Source of the DNA: Tannerellaceae bacterium
GTDB lineage: Bacteria; Bacteroidota; Bacteroidia; Bacteroidales; Tannerellaceae
Direction of reading: 5' to 3'
Assembly: GCA_031257015.1 (NCBI GenBank)
Contig: JAIRPK010000052.1
Span: forward strand, 1-50,701
DNA length: 50,701 bases
Shown: positions 1 to 9,753 of the stretch, in pieces
Numbering within the stretch: position 1 is the stretch's first letter
Layout: every line of letters starts with the position of its first letter
Position numbers and translations under genes: made by a program
The notes under the pieces: generated by a model
The model's input: only the letters and a program-made list of their open reading frames with translations
The model's database searches: none
Told to the model about the DNA's origin: nothing

Positions 1-189
1 ACCGGTGACGACACTTCCCGCACCGGTGACGACACTTCCCGCACCGGTGACGACACTTCCCGCACCGGTGACGACACTTCCCGCACCGGTGACGACACTT
101 TCCGCACCGGTGACGACACTTCCCGCACCGGTGACGACACTTCCCGCACCGGTGACGACACTTTCCGCACCGGTGACGACATCTCCGGA
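1..189. repeat. 21-bp tandem repeat array (runs off the left edge)
   Basis: Eight complete and one partial copy of a 21-bp unit beginning ACCGGTGACGACACTTCCCG follow each other without spacers from base 1. Copies differ only at a TTCC/TTTC position, so the array is young or kept homogeneous. The left end is cut by the window edge, so the true copy number is unknown. Because 21 is a multiple of three it reads as an open frame of a 7-residue repeat (TTLPAPV). The open frame has no recognisable gene context, so I treat it as non-coding. It lies downstream of dnaB. Confidence 0.95.
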
Positions 190-429
190 ATTTTAATTAA
201 AGCGTAGCGTCCTTGTATTCAGCTTCCGGTATTTCCATAGCATTGCCTGACACTGCCGGAAAAGACGACAATATCTTCGGAACAAAAAACAGGAAAGGGG
301 GGTGTTTTTTAGGAATGGGGAGGAAACAATAGAATAAAGCGGTTTAACCCAAACTGGTCATCAGAATTTAAATGCTATTTGAAGGGGGATATTTCCAATG
401 ACTGATTTGGGGTTAAACATACTCTGCAA

Positions 430-1959
430 TCAGAAAGGAACGTCTTCGCTTTCAGGCATTGGAGTGAGGAAGTCTTCATTGCCCGCTATTGGCATCCCAT
501 CTTCCGGCGAGAAGGAGGGCGAATTGATCTTTGAGGGCAAATCGCCAATGGTAATATCCTCGTCAAGGTTCATGAACTTGGCATATTCGCTTTTGAAACG
601 CAGGCGGACATTGCCTGTTGCTCCGTTACGGTGCTTGGCGATGATAATCTCGGCTATTCCCAGAAGCGAATTGCCGTGGGAATCTTCCGTTATCTTATAG
701 TATTCGGGCCTGTGGATGAAGCAAACCATATCTGCATCCTGCTCAATAGCGCCGGATTCACGAAGGTCGGCCAGCTGCGGACGTTTGTCGTCGCCCTGGC
801 GGCTTTCCACGTTTCGGTTCAGCTGCGAGAGGGCAAGGATGGGAATATTAAGTTCCTTTGCCAGGCTTTTGAGGGAGCGGGAGATGGTGCTGACCTCGTG
901 CTCGCGGCTTTTGGTATCCATCCCGCTGGCGTTCATCAGCTGGAGGTAGTCAATGATGATACATTTGATGCCGTGCTGCCTTACCAGTCGACGGGCTTTG
1001 GTTCGCAGCTCAAAGACAGAGAGGCTCGGAGTATCGTCGATATAGATTGGAGCCTTTTGCAGCTCCGGGATGCGAAGGTCGAACTGCTGCCACTCGTAGT
1101 GCTCAAGCCGACCGCTCTTGATCTTTTCGCTGGGAATACCGGTGACGTTGACGATAAGGCGGTTGACGAGCTGGACATTACTCATCTCCAACGAAAAAAG
1201 CGCGACGGGGGAATTATAATGCACGGCCATGTTCTTGGCCATCGAAAGGACGAAGGCGGTCTTGCCCATGGCGGGTCTGGCGGCAATAATAATAAGGTCG
1301 GAGTTCTGCCAGCCAAACGTAATTTTGTCCAGCTCGTGGAATCCGGAGTGCAGGCCGCTTAGACCTTCCTTTTGTGCTGCGGCCTTGTTCATTAGGTCTT
1401 TGGCGGCGACGATGATCGGCTCAATGTGAGATACGTCTTTCTTTACATTACGCTGAGAGATTTCAAATAACTTCCCTTCTGCTTCCTGCATAAGGTCGTC
1501 AACGTCAATCGTCTCGTCAAAGGCTTTCCCCTGCACTTCGCCGGTAAACGTGATGAGTTCTCTTGCAAGATGTTTCTGGGCGATGATGCGAGAGTGATAT
1601 TCGATGTGAGAACTGCTGGCTACTTTGCTGGTTAGCTGAGATATATAGAAAGGCCCGCCTATGGTTTCCAGGTCGCCTTTTCTGCGCAACTGCTCGGTGA
1701 CGGTAAGCATATCGACCGGGCGCTGGTTAATGGCCAGCTCGACGATGGCGGAGAATATCTTTTCGTGCTTGGGGTCGTAAAAACATTCCGGCTTGAGAAT
1801 CTCGCTGACGATAGAGTAGGCATCTTTCTCCAGCATTAGCGCACCGAGAACTGCTTCTTCGAGTTCGAGCGCCTGAGGCTGCAATTTGCCAATATCGGCG
1901 ACGACAACCGTTTGTTGTTTGCTTCTACTTCCGGATGAAGCTCTTTTTGCTTCGGCCAT
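430..1959 (-). CDS. dnaB: Replicative DNA helicase DnaB
   Basis: This is the hexameric helicase that unwinds DNA at the replication fork and loads primase. The 509-residue product has the normal family length. The N-terminal domain (about residues 25-130, EEAVLGALMLEKDAY) is followed by the linker and the RecA-like C-terminal motor. The motor carries the Walker A motif ARPAMGKTAF near residue 230, the Walker B-type segment IIIDYLQLM near 338, and the conserved LSQLNRNVE and DLRESGAIEQDAD motifs. There is no intein. The start at 1959 gives a short basic, serine-rich leader before the first domain, as in other Bacteroidales. A long open frame on the opposite strand (631-1362) is a coding shadow. 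Identification is secure. Confidence 0.98.
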   Translation of the reverse strand: MAEAKRASSGSRSKQQTVVVADIGKLQPQALELEEAVLGALMLEKDAYSIVSEILKPECFYDPKHEKIFSAIVELAINQRPVDMLTVTEQLRRKGDLETIGGPFYISQLTSKVASSSHIEYHSRIIAQKHLARELITFTGEVQGKAFDETIDVDDLMQEAEGKLFEISQRNVKKDVSHIEPIIVAAKDLMNKAAAQKEGLSGLHSGFHELDKITFGWQNSDLIIIAARPAMGKTAFVLSMAKNMAVHYNSPVALFSLEMSNVQLVNRLIVNVTGIPSEKIKSGRLEHYEWQQFDLRIPELQKAPIYIDDTPSLSVFELRTKARRLVRQHGIKCIIIDYLQLMNASGMDTKSREHEVSTISRSLKSLAKELNIPILALSQLNRNVESRQGDDKRPQLADLRESGAIEQDADMVCFIHRPEYYKITEDSHGNSLLGIAEIIIAKHRNGATGNVRLRFKSEYAKFMNLDEDITIGDLPSKINSPSFSPEDGMPIAGNEDFLTPMPESEDVPF

Positions 1960-2000
1960 GATGATTATTTGAATAAATTAAGGTGGATGAATAGACATTA

Positions 2001-2042
2001 AAAAAGGGGAATCAGGATATTAGGGGCAAATCCTGATTCCCC
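2001..2042 (-). terminator. Rho-independent terminator of the DUF1080 gene
   Basis: A perfect 13-bp inverted repeat (2006-2018 with 2030-2042) is followed on the minus strand by five T. It begins about 20 bases after the stop codon of the upstream minus-strand gene and separates it from dnaB. Confidence 0.9.
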
Positions 2043-2062
2043 TGCCGCAGCTTTTTGCCGGG

Positions 2063-2707
2063 TTAAATTTCGATTACGATATTGCGGAATTCAATGTCCT
2101 TGCCTTCGCTTTGCAAACCGATATGGCCGGACTTTACACTGTTCGTTCCGGTGTTTTGATATACGCCGTTGATAAAGACTGTAACAGTTCCGTTTTTTAC
2201 GAATATGTTTGCCGAGTTCCATTCGCCGACATTCTTTTCGCTGGAGGCGTTCGCCTTTGCGACGACGGGAAATTTCGGACGAGGCTGACCGGCGGGCGAC
2301 TTAAATTCGAGCAGGTCGGAACCGTTAAGGCATACCAAATCTCCCGCACGACCTGCCGCCAATTGACATTCAATGCCGTTAGGGAAAGGGTTGGCCGGAT
2401 CGGCTATCATCAGGAATATGCCGCTATTCGTCGCCTCGCCTGCCCAGCGCCATTCAACATGGAGCTTATAGTCTGCATACTTTTCCTTCGTAAACATATA
2501 GCCCAACGGAGCGCCCTTGATATGAATCAGGCCGTTTTGAACATAAAAAACCTGTTCGCCGGGGACAGAGTTGTTCTCCACAACGAGATTCCAATTGCTC
2601 AAGTCTTTTCCATTGAACAATTTTACGCTCTTTTGAGCTAACGACGGCATGACGCCAGAACAAAGAAATGCGACCGCAGCCGCCATGATGTACATTTTTT
2701 TCTTCAT
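2063..2707 (-). CDS. Secreted DUF1080 (3-keto-disaccharide hydrolase-like) protein
   Basis: The 214-residue product starts with a typical signal peptide (MKKKMYIMAAAVAFLCSGVM, cleavage expected after SLA). A single DUF1080 domain follows, a concanavalin-like beta-sandwich. Seen motifs are LFNGKDLSNWN at the N-terminus, EWRWAGEATNSGIFL in the middle and a terminal GHIGLQSEGKDIEFRNI, the usual closing signature. Relatives act on glycans, and some cleave 3-keto-glycosides. The protein is probably periplasmic or secreted. It is monocistronic, with its own terminator. The specific substrate cannot be inferred. Confidence 0.88.
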   Translation of the reverse strand: MKKKMYIMAAAVAFLCSGVMPSLAQKSVKLFNGKDLSNWNLVVENNSVPGEQVFYVQNGLIHIKGAPLGYMFTKEKYADYKLHVEWRWAGEATNSGIFLMIADPANPFPNGIECQLAAGRAGDLVCLNGSDLLEFKSPAGQPRPKFPVVAKANASSEKNVGEWNSANIFVKNGTVTVFINGVYQNTGTNSVKSGHIGLQSEGKDIEFRNIVIEI

Positions 2708-2750
2708 AATAATAAATAAGATAATATATATGTGATTCCAATTAATTCCA

Positions 2751-4439
2751 TTATTCTGAAGTCAGCTTGCGGTATCTTACGCGCTTGGGAGCCTGATAGC
2801 CTGGTTGCTTGCGCTTATGTTCCTCATACTCGGAATAACTTCCTTCAAAGAAAACAACTTCGGAATTGCCCTCGAACGAGAGAATGTGAGTGCATATACG
2901 GTCGAGGAACCATCTGTCGTGAGAAATTACGACGGCGCATCCCGCAAATCCTTCCAGCCCCTCTTCCAGGGCACGCAACGTATTGACGTCTATATCATTC
3001 GTCGGTTCGTCAAGCAACAGCACGTTGGCATTGGCCTTTAATGTCAGAGCCAGGTGAAGCCGGTTACGCTCGCCGCCGGAAAGAGCCTTGCAAAGTTTCT
3101 CCTGGTCGCTGCCGGAGAAGTTGAATTTTGACAAATAGGCTCTGGAGTTCACTTCCTTGCCTCCTACGCGGATAGTATCCTGCTCGCCGGAGACGACCTG
3201 AAAGACTGTCTTGTCCGGCTGGATGTCACTATGCGTCTGGTCGGCATAACCGAGCGCAACGGTTTCGCCAACCTCGAACGAGCCTTTGTCGATAGATTCC
3301 ATGCCCATAATCATCTTAAAGAGCGTCGTCTTTCCCGCTCCGTTGGGGCCAATCACTCCCACTATTCCGTTAGGCGGGAGCATGAAGTTCAGGTCGTCGA
3401 ACAGCAATTTGTCGCCAAACGCCTTGGCAACGTTCTGGGCCTCGATGACCTTATTGCCTAGCCGGGGGCCGTTGGGGATGAAAATCTCCAGTTGCGCCTC
3501 CTTCTCCTTAATATCTTCGTTCAGCAGGCGTTCGTAAGAGTTAAGGCGAGCCTTGCCCTTTGCCTGACGAGCCTTGGGGGCCATGTTTATCCACTCCAGT
3601 TCACGCTCCAGCGTCTTCCGGCGCTTGCTTGCCTGCTTTTCTTCCTGGGCCATGCGTTTTGTTTTCTGATCCAGCCATGAAGAATAATTTCCCTTCCAGG
3701 GAATACCCTCGCCACGGTCCAGTTCCAGAATCCAGCCGGCAACGTGGTCGAGGAAATATCTGTCGTGAGTGATGCAAATCACCGTTCCGGCATATTGTTG
3801 CAGATGTTGTTCCAGCCAATCGATCGATTCGGCGTCCAAGTGGTTAGTCGGTTCGTCGAGCAGCAGCACGTCGGGCTGCTGCAGCAACAAACGGCATAGC
3901 GCCACCCGGCGCCTCTCTCCTCCCGACAACGTATCGACAATCTGCTCCTCAGGCGGGCATCGCAACGCATCCATGGCACGCTCAAGACGGCTGTCAAGAT
4001 TCCATGCGTCCGTGGCGTCGATTATATCCTGAAGCTCTGCCTGACGGGCAATGAGAGCATCCATCTTATCCGGGTCATCAAGTACGTCCTGCTCTCCGAA
4101 TTTGGCGTTCACCTCTTCATATTCCGTTAGCGTATCGACAATATGCTGAACGCCCTCCTGCACGATTTCCTTCACCGTCTTGCCCGCTTCCAGCTGAGGA
4201 TCCTGTTCGAGGTAGCCCACCGAGAATCCCGGCGCAAAAACGACCTCGCCCTGATAATCCGTTTCAACTCCGGCTATAATTTTAAGCAAAGTCGATTTTC
4301 CCGAACCGTTCAAACCTATGATACCGATTTTTGCTCCGTAGAAAAAAGACAAATAAATGTTTTTCAGCACTTGTTTCTGCACGGGATAAATCTTGCTAAC
4401 CCCGACCATAGAGAAAATTATTTTCTTGTCATCTGCCAT
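2751..4439 (-). CDS. ettA: ABC-F protein, energy-dependent translational throttle EttA-like
   Basis: This is a soluble ATPase with two ABC domains and no membrane segments; ABC-F proteins bind the ribosomal E site and gate translation by ATP/ADP status. Walker A motifs are GLNGSGKST in the first domain and GPNGAGKTT in the second. The signatures LSGGERRRVALC and LSGGERNRLHLAL are present, as are both LLLDEPTNHLD / LLLDEPTNDID Walker B motifs. The region between the domains contains the P-site tRNA interaction motif (PKARQAKGKARLNSYE). An upstream in-frame ATG at 4517 exists, but the extra 26 residues match nothing typical. I chose MADDKKIIFSMVGVSK, giving 562 residues, close to E. coli EttA. 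Confidence 0.95.
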   Translation of the reverse strand: MADDKKIIFSMVGVSKIYPVQKQVLKNIYLSFFYGAKIGIIGLNGSGKSTLLKIIAGVETDYQGEVVFAPGFSVGYLEQDPQLEAGKTVKEIVQEGVQHIVDTLTEYEEVNAKFGEQDVLDDPDKMDALIARQAELQDIIDATDAWNLDSRLERAMDALRCPPEEQIVDTLSGGERRRVALCRLLLQQPDVLLLDEPTNHLDAESIDWLEQHLQQYAGTVICITHDRYFLDHVAGWILELDRGEGIPWKGNYSSWLDQKTKRMAQEEKQASKRRKTLERELEWINMAPKARQAKGKARLNSYERLLNEDIKEKEAQLEIFIPNGPRLGNKVIEAQNVAKAFGDKLLFDDLNFMLPPNGIVGVIGPNGAGKTTLFKMIMGMESIDKGSFEVGETVALGYADQTHSDIQPDKTVFQVVSGEQDTIRVGGKEVNSRAYLSKFNFSGSDQEKLCKALSGGERNRLHLALTLKANANVLLLDEPTNDIDVNTLRALEEGLEGFAGCAVVISHDRWFLDRICTHILSFEGNSEVVFFEGSYSEYEEHKRKQPGYQAPKRVRYRKLTSE

Positions 4440-5313
4440 AAATTTAATAATATGTATGAATGTTGAATGATGCAAATGTAGCCTTTTTTCCACGAATTTT
4501 CGGAATGGAAAATTCAAGCTTTCTACTTTTGATATTCAGCCTTTTAGTTTTTAATGAGCCTAGAGTAGCCTCCTCGCGGACTTCCGTAATCAAGAACCGG
4601 CTTGCCGAAACATGCCCGCAACCGCCGAAGTGCACCTCATAATTTGGGGGGATGATCCGCGGGTATTCATTTTTTATCCCGAATACTTACCGAGGATATT
4701 CCACAACTTGCGGGGCACACGCCCCGTTTACGATATGATTCATGCTGTTCCGGCTTGGGGAGACGTTGCACGGCAGGTGGGCATTGAAGAATGCAGCGGA
4801 GGCTGAACTAAAAGGGATAATTTAATGCGATTAATGCGGAGGGAAAGGGAATTTTAGTTGAGAGTGTCCCTGGCAGAGAAAACGTTCGTTTTAATTGACA
4901 ATTGGATATGCAAAAGTAGTTTTATTTTTCAATCCGACAAATTTTCATGGATCTTTTTTCGGGAGCTTGCGTATTCATTTGATATGCAATGGAATACTTA
5001 TGTAACAAAATTTTGTTCCTGGGCGAAAATATTGCCGGAAAAGCCGATGGATGATGAAGGCTGAGGGGGTACATCCAATTGTCAATTAAAACGAACGTTT
5101 TCGTTGACCTTTTTTGGAGACTAGAGGCTGATGTGAGGATTTGAATGGTTATTGAACGAGGTATTACCATAATAATGGGACTTTTCAATTAATAAGGTTT
5201 ATTCATATTGACATTTAGCCGTAAAATCAAAGAATAAATATCACGTCGATGGGAGTGATGGGCTTTTTTTGTAATCAGCTCACTCGTTCTTGATTATTAT
5301 AATAATGTAAAAA
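4440..5313. other. Non-coding gap between ettA and the glycan locus
   Basis: No supported gene here. The short open frames on both strands lack family features. The only structure I see is the inverted-repeat element at 4878-5102, described separately. The last 100 bases are AT-rich and probably hold the promoter of the glycan locus, but I see no clean TTTG/TAnnTTTG pair. Confidence 0.6.
4878..5102. mobile_element. MITE-like element with perfect 30-bp terminal inverted repeats
   Basis: Bases 4878-4907 and 5073-5102 are perfect reverse complements over 30 bp (core AACGTTCGTTTTAATTGACA). They enclose 165 bp with no open frame worth calling, for a total of 225 bp. Long perfect terminal repeats with no coding content fit a miniature inverted-repeat transposable element mobilised in trans. 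No clear target-site duplication is visible at the edges. A very long transcriptional hairpin is the alternative. Confidence 0.7.
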
Positions 5314-7251
5314 ATGTTTGGAAAATCTTGGTGTATGATTACTCAATTAAGAATTTTATTTAATCGCTGGATTTATAACCGCTATCTTAATCGGTGGATA
5401 ATCTTCGGCTTTGACCTTTTACTTTCGTTCGGGTGTACGAGGATTGCTTTATTGCTTGTGAAAGCGGTTTTGCCAGATGCAGTGACACTGAAAACAATGG
5501 TGACGGTTCTTTTTTTGTCGACGATGAGCAGCGTTGCGAGCATTATGTGCCTACAAATATACAAAGGGATTATTCGACATTCAGGATTTGTTGAAGTGGG
5601 GCGCATTGCGATGGCATCCCTTATGAAGGTGGTGCTTATTGGAGTGGGTATTTTGTTAACGACTAGGAGTGTAAGTGTAAAGTTTTGCATTGTGGAATGT
5701 ATGGCAGATTTGTTTTTGACATTTTTTACGTTGCTGGTTATGCGGACTTTACTTATTATAATTTATCATCACTTGGTCGACAAGACTATGTGTACAAAAG
5801 ATAATATTTTAGTGTTCTCCAATAATATTGGAGCCACCTATCCCGGTTATTTGTTGCAAAACGTACGAGAGAATTATCATTTAAGCGGTTTTCTTAAAAT
5901 TGGCAAAAAGAGATTAAGCCGTATGGGAAATTATCCTATCTATGAGATTAATAATGAGGAGGAATTTGAGCGTTTGGTAGTTCGCCACCTTATTAGAGGT
6001 GTGCTTTTCCCTGATTATGCGTCGGTCAGGAGGGAGGAAAACAGGCTAATTCGATACTGCGAAAAACGTAAAATCAGGATGATGGTACTGCCACCGTTTG
6101 ACGATTTGAAGAAAGGGCGAATTAATTATCGAAACATTCCGGAAGTGAAGATTGAAGAGCTTCTGGAACGGGATGAAATCAAGATAAATATGAACGAGAT
6201 TATGCAGTTTCTGAAAGGGAAGGCGGTGCTGGTGACAGGCGCAGGCGGTTCAATTGGAAGCGAACTATGCCGGCAACTTTGCCTTTTCGGTGTTAAAGAA
6301 CTGACGCTTTTGGATTGCGCGGAGACGCCTATGCACAATCTCCGGCTAGAACTGGAGGAAAAATTCCCGGACACGAAGTGCAATCCGGTTATCGGAAATA
6401 TTCGTAATGCACCGCGGATTAGGGGAATTTTTGAGAGATATAAACCATTTGTCGTTTTTCATGCAGCGGCATACAAACACGTTCCGCTGATGGAGGAAAA
6501 TCCTTGCGAGGCGATTTGTACAAATGTGATGGGGACAATGATTGTGGCAGATGCTTCGGTTGAGCATGGGGTTGAGAAATTTATAATGATTTCGAGTGAC
6601 AAAGCTGTCAATCCTGCGAATGTAATGGGTGCGTCGAAGCGACTGGCCGAAATGTACGTACAGAGCCTGGGTATTGCTATTTCCGATCGAAACGGGAAAA
6701 CGCAATTCATTACAACACGATTTGGAAACGTGTTAGGCAGCAATGGCTCTGTAATTCCGCGTTTCCGCGAGCAATTGCTCAAAGGTGGGCCTCTAACGGT
6801 GACTTCGCCCGATATTATTCGTTATTTTATGACAATTCCAGAAGCTTGCCGCCTAGTGTTTGAGGCCGCGTGCATGGGCGAGGGGAACGAGATATTTGTG
6901 TTTGACATGGGGAAAGAGGTGAAAATAGACAGCCTTGCCCGACGGATGATCGAGCTTGCCGGCTTTGTTCCGGATAAGGACATTCGGATTGAGTACACTG
7001 GCCTGCGTCCTGGCGAGAAGCTATTCGAGGAACTTTTGGCCTCAAAAGAGTCGTCACTTTCGACATCCAATGCGAAAATTTTTCGAGCCAAAGTGCGCGA
7101 ATATGATTATGAACGACTTTTGCCACAGATTCTTGCCTTATGCAACGTTGCGGGAGACGGGAGAGTTGGAGAGTGTATAGCAGGGATGAAGGAGTTGTGC
7201 CGGAGTATGAGACAGCTACGAATCACAATGAATGTAATTGTAGTGCACTGA
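5314..7251 (+). CDS. Membrane-bound nucleotide-sugar 4,6-dehydratase (PglF/CapD/WbpM type)
   Basis: The 645-residue product has four or five hydrophobic segments in the first 170 residues. A CoA-binding-like domain follows, then a large short-chain dehydrogenase domain with the nucleotide motif GAGGSIGSEL near residue 307 and the active-site stretch SSDKAVNPANVMGASKR near 427. Such enzymes convert UDP-GlcNAc to UDP-2-acetamido-2,6-dideoxy-4-hexulose at the inner membrane, the first step toward bacillosamine, QuiNAc or FucNAc sugars. It opens the glycan locus, and the PglE-type aminotransferase at 20467 is the matching second enzyme. The gene has mixed base composition and sits at the edge of the AT-rich cassette, so it may be a conserved recombination anchor. 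Confidence 0.93.
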   Translation: MFGKSWCMITQLRILFNRWIYNRYLNRWIIFGFDLLLSFGCTRIALLLVKAVLPDAVTLKTMVTVLFLSTMSSVASIMCLQIYKGIIRHSGFVEVGRIAMASLMKVVLIGVGILLTTRSVSVKFCIVECMADLFLTFFTLLVMRTLLIIIYHHLVDKTMCTKDNILVFSNNIGATYPGYLLQNVRENYHLSGFLKIGKKRLSRMGNYPIYEINNEEEFERLVVRHLIRGVLFPDYASVRREENRLIRYCEKRKIRMMVLPPFDDLKKGRINYRNIPEVKIEELLERDEIKINMNEIMQFLKGKAVLVTGAGGSIGSELCRQLCLFGVKELTLLDCAETPMHNLRLELEEKFPDTKCNPVIGNIRNAPRIRGIFERYKPFVVFHAAAYKHVPLMEENPCEAICTNVMGTMIVADASVEHGVEKFIMISSDKAVNPANVMGASKRLAEMYVQSLGIAISDRNGKTQFITTRFGNVLGSNGSVIPRFREQLLKGGPLTVTSPDIIRYFMTIPEACRLVFEAACMGEGNEIFVFDMGKEVKIDSLARRMIELAGFVPDKDIRIEYTGLRPGEKLFEELLASKESSLSTSNAKIFRAKVREYDYERLLPQILALCNVAGDGRVGECIAGMKELCRSMRQLRITMNVIVVH

Positions 7252-7312
7252 ATACGGCGATTTTGAGAGGATAAATTCATAGGAACAAATTATTATAATA
7301 ATAAAACGAAAG

Positions 7313-8626
7313 ATGAATAAAATAGTAGTAATAGGGTTAGGTTATGTTGGCTTGCCTTTAGCCAGACTTTTTGCAACTAAATATCCTGTTGTGGGATTTG
7401 ATATTAATAAGAAAAGAGTAAGCGAGTTAATGTCTGGAATAGACAGTACTTTAGAAATAGATGAAGTGATACTAAAAGAGATAATTTCAAGTTGTCATTG
7501 CGGAGTTAATCCGCAGTTTCATCAAAAAAAAGGATTATTTTGTTCAAATAATTTAGATGATATTCGAAATTCTAATATTTATATCATTACAGTTCCTACT
7601 CCAATAGACGAATACAATCAGCCTGATTTAACGCCATTGATTAACGCAAGTGCTTTTGTTGGAAAAGTCTTAAATAAAGGCGATTATATCATTTATGAAT
7701 CAACCGTTTATCCTGGTTGTACGGAAGAGGATTGTATTCCTATTTTGGAAAAAGAATCAGGACTAACATTAGGCAAAGACTTTAAGGTTGGCTATTCGCC
7801 TGAACGGATTAATCCTGGAGATAAGGTTAATACACTGAGTAATACAAAAAAAATAGTTTCTGGCTGTGATGATGAAGCATTAAATAAAATCTCACAATTA
7901 TATGAATCAATTATAGCAGCTGGAATACATAGAGCAACTAATATAAAAGTAGCTGAAGCAGCTAAAATTATAGAGAATACACAACGAGATATTAATATTG
8001 CTTTAATGAACGAATTGTCAATAATATTCAGCCGAATCGGCCTCAATACTTATGATGTGATTGAAGCGGCTGGAACAAAATGGAATTTTCTAAAGTATTA
8101 TCCCGGATTAGTTGGAGGACATTGTATTGGTGTCGATCCTTACTACTTATTACATAAAGCAAAACAGAAAGGCTATCACGCTCAATTGATTGGTGCAGGG
8201 CGTTTTATCAATGATTCTATGGGAACTTATATTGCAAAACAAACAGTAAAAAAATTATTAGCCGCTAATAAACATTTATTACAAAGCAGAGTTCTAATAT
8301 TAGGTTTTACATTCAAGGAAAACGTTGCCGATATAAGAAATTCAAAAGTGGCATATATAGTCAAAGAACTTCAATCTTATCGGGTCAAAACAAATGTTAT
8401 AGATCCTTATGTCGATATGGAAAATGTTATGCACGAATATCAAATTGAGGTGATAAAAGAACCGGCAGGTAAATATGACGCTATTATTGTAACGGTTGCG
8501 CATAAAGAGTATAGAGAATATGGAGAAGAATATTTTCTGAATTTTTCAACTAAAAATGCTATTTTGATAGATGTAAAAGGACTTTACAAAAATCAAATCA
8601 AACAATTATCTTATTGGAGTTTATAA
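7313..8626 (+). CDS. UDP-N-acetylhexosamine 6-dehydrogenase (TviB/WbpA family)
   Basis: This enzyme oxidises C6 of a UDP-N-acetylhexosamine twice to the uronic acid, using NAD+. The 437-residue protein has the N-terminal Rossmann motif GLGYVGLPLA, VPTPID, the VYPGCTEEDC segment typical of TviB-like enzymes, and the catalytic cysteine (about C271) in GGHCIGVDPYY. It also has the C-terminal GFTFKENVADIRNSK motif. It is the first gene of the AT-rich cassette. The next three genes supply the remaining steps to a 2,3-diacetamido-uronic acid, which argues for UDP-GlcNAc as substrate. The stop overlaps the next start by one base. Confidence 0.93.
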   Translation: MNKIVVIGLGYVGLPLARLFATKYPVVGFDINKKRVSELMSGIDSTLEIDEVILKEIISSCHCGVNPQFHQKKGLFCSNNLDDIRNSNIYIITVPTPIDEYNQPDLTPLINASAFVGKVLNKGDYIIYESTVYPGCTEEDCIPILEKESGLTLGKDFKVGYSPERINPGDKVNTLSNTKKIVSGCDDEALNKISQLYESIIAAGIHRATNIKVAEAAKIIENTQRDINIALMNELSIIFSRIGLNTYDVIEAAGTKWNFLKYYPGLVGGHCIGVDPYYLLHKAKQKGYHAQLIGAGRFINDSMGTYIAKQTVKKLLAANKHLLQSRVLILGFTFKENVADIRNSKVAYIVKELQSYRVKTNVIDPYVDMENVMHEYQIEVIKEPAGKYDAIIVTVAHKEYREYGEEYFLNFSTKNAILIDVKGLYKNQIKQLSYWSL

Positions 8627-9753
8627 TGAATATTCAAATGCTTGACTTAAAAGGTCAATATAGAAAAATACAATCTGAGATAGATACAGCATTATTTGAT
8701 GCAGTTCATTCTGCAAATTTCATCAATGGAAAAGACGTTAGTATTTTTCAGGAAAATTCAGAAAACTAGTTAAGAGTAAAACATGTAATAGCATGTGGTA
8801 ATGGCACAGATGCTTTGCAAATTGCGCTAATGGCTCTGGGGTTGAAGCCAGGAGATGAAGTTATTGTTCCAGCATTTACATATATTGCTCCAGCAGAAGT
8901 AATAGTTTTACTTCGATTAACTCCTGTTATAGTCGATGTTGATTATGAATCTTTTAATGTAACTGCAAAAAATATAGAAAGGGGATTATCTTCTAAAACA
9001 AAAGCAATTATTCCGGTCCATCTTTTTGGACAAAGTTGCGATATGGAAGGTATTACTGAATTGGCAAAAGAATACAGCTTGTTTATTATAGAAGATAATG
9101 CCCAAGCAATTGCTGCTTGCTATACATTCTCCGACGGAACGGAACTGAAAACTGGTACAATAGGACATGTTGGGTGCACCTCTTTTTTCCCGAGTAAGAA
9201 TTTGGGATGTTATGGAGATGGAGGAGCGATGATGACAAACGACGATAATTTAGCAATAAGATTAAAAATGATGGCTAATCATGGGCAAGCAGTGAAGTAT
9301 CAACATGAAATCTTGGGGTGCAATTCCAGGCTTGATACACTCCAAGCTGCTATTTTAAATGTGAAACTAAATCAGTTGGATGAATATTCCTCATTAAGAT
9401 ATAGAGCTGCACAAAAGTATCATGAATTACTTAAAAATATTGATGAAATAGGACTTCCTGTTGAAATGCCTTTTTCCTCTCACGTATATAATCAATATAC
9501 AATTAAGGTTAAATCTTCTCAAAGAGATAAATTGCAAGCTTATTTGAAAGAAAAAGGCGTCCCGACAATGGTATATTACCCACTTCCTATGCATAGACAA
9601 AATATCTTTAAACAAATTGCCAGACAGAGAGAACATCTGACTGTTGCAGAAGAATTATCTCAATCAGTTCTTTCTTTACCGATGCATACTGAATTAAGAG
9701 AATACGAACAAATATTTATTGCAGAACAAATAATTACTTTTTTAAAAAAATGA
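8626..9753 (+). pseudogene. WlbC/WbpE-type aminotransferase with one in-frame TAG
   Basis: The reading frame from ATG 8626 to 9753 encodes a full-length (375-codon) DegT/DnrJ/EryC1 aminotransferase, interrupted once by TAG at 8767-8769 (codon 48). Before it lies MNIQMLDLKGQYRKIQSEID and after it VKHVIACGNGTDALQIALMA, both normal family sequence. The stop replaces a position that is often tyrosine in the family, so one base change would explain it. The PLP lysine is K191 (FFPSKNLGCYGDGGAM). WbpE/WlbC-type enzymes transfer an amino group to C3 of UDP-3-keto-GlcNAcA. Everything else is intact, so this is a recent mutation, a sequencing error or a readthrough case. An internal start at 8815 would miss the N-terminal fold. 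The end overlaps the next gene as ATGA. Confidence 0.85.

Noticed and set aside
631..1362. 243-residue open frame on the plus strand inside dnaB
   Set aside because: It lies wholly antisense to a clear dnaB gene and its sequence has no family features; it is a coding shadow.
4440..4517. 26-residue N-terminal extension of the EttA-like protein
   Set aside because: The extension is not typical of the family, and MADDKK at 4439 fits the family length.
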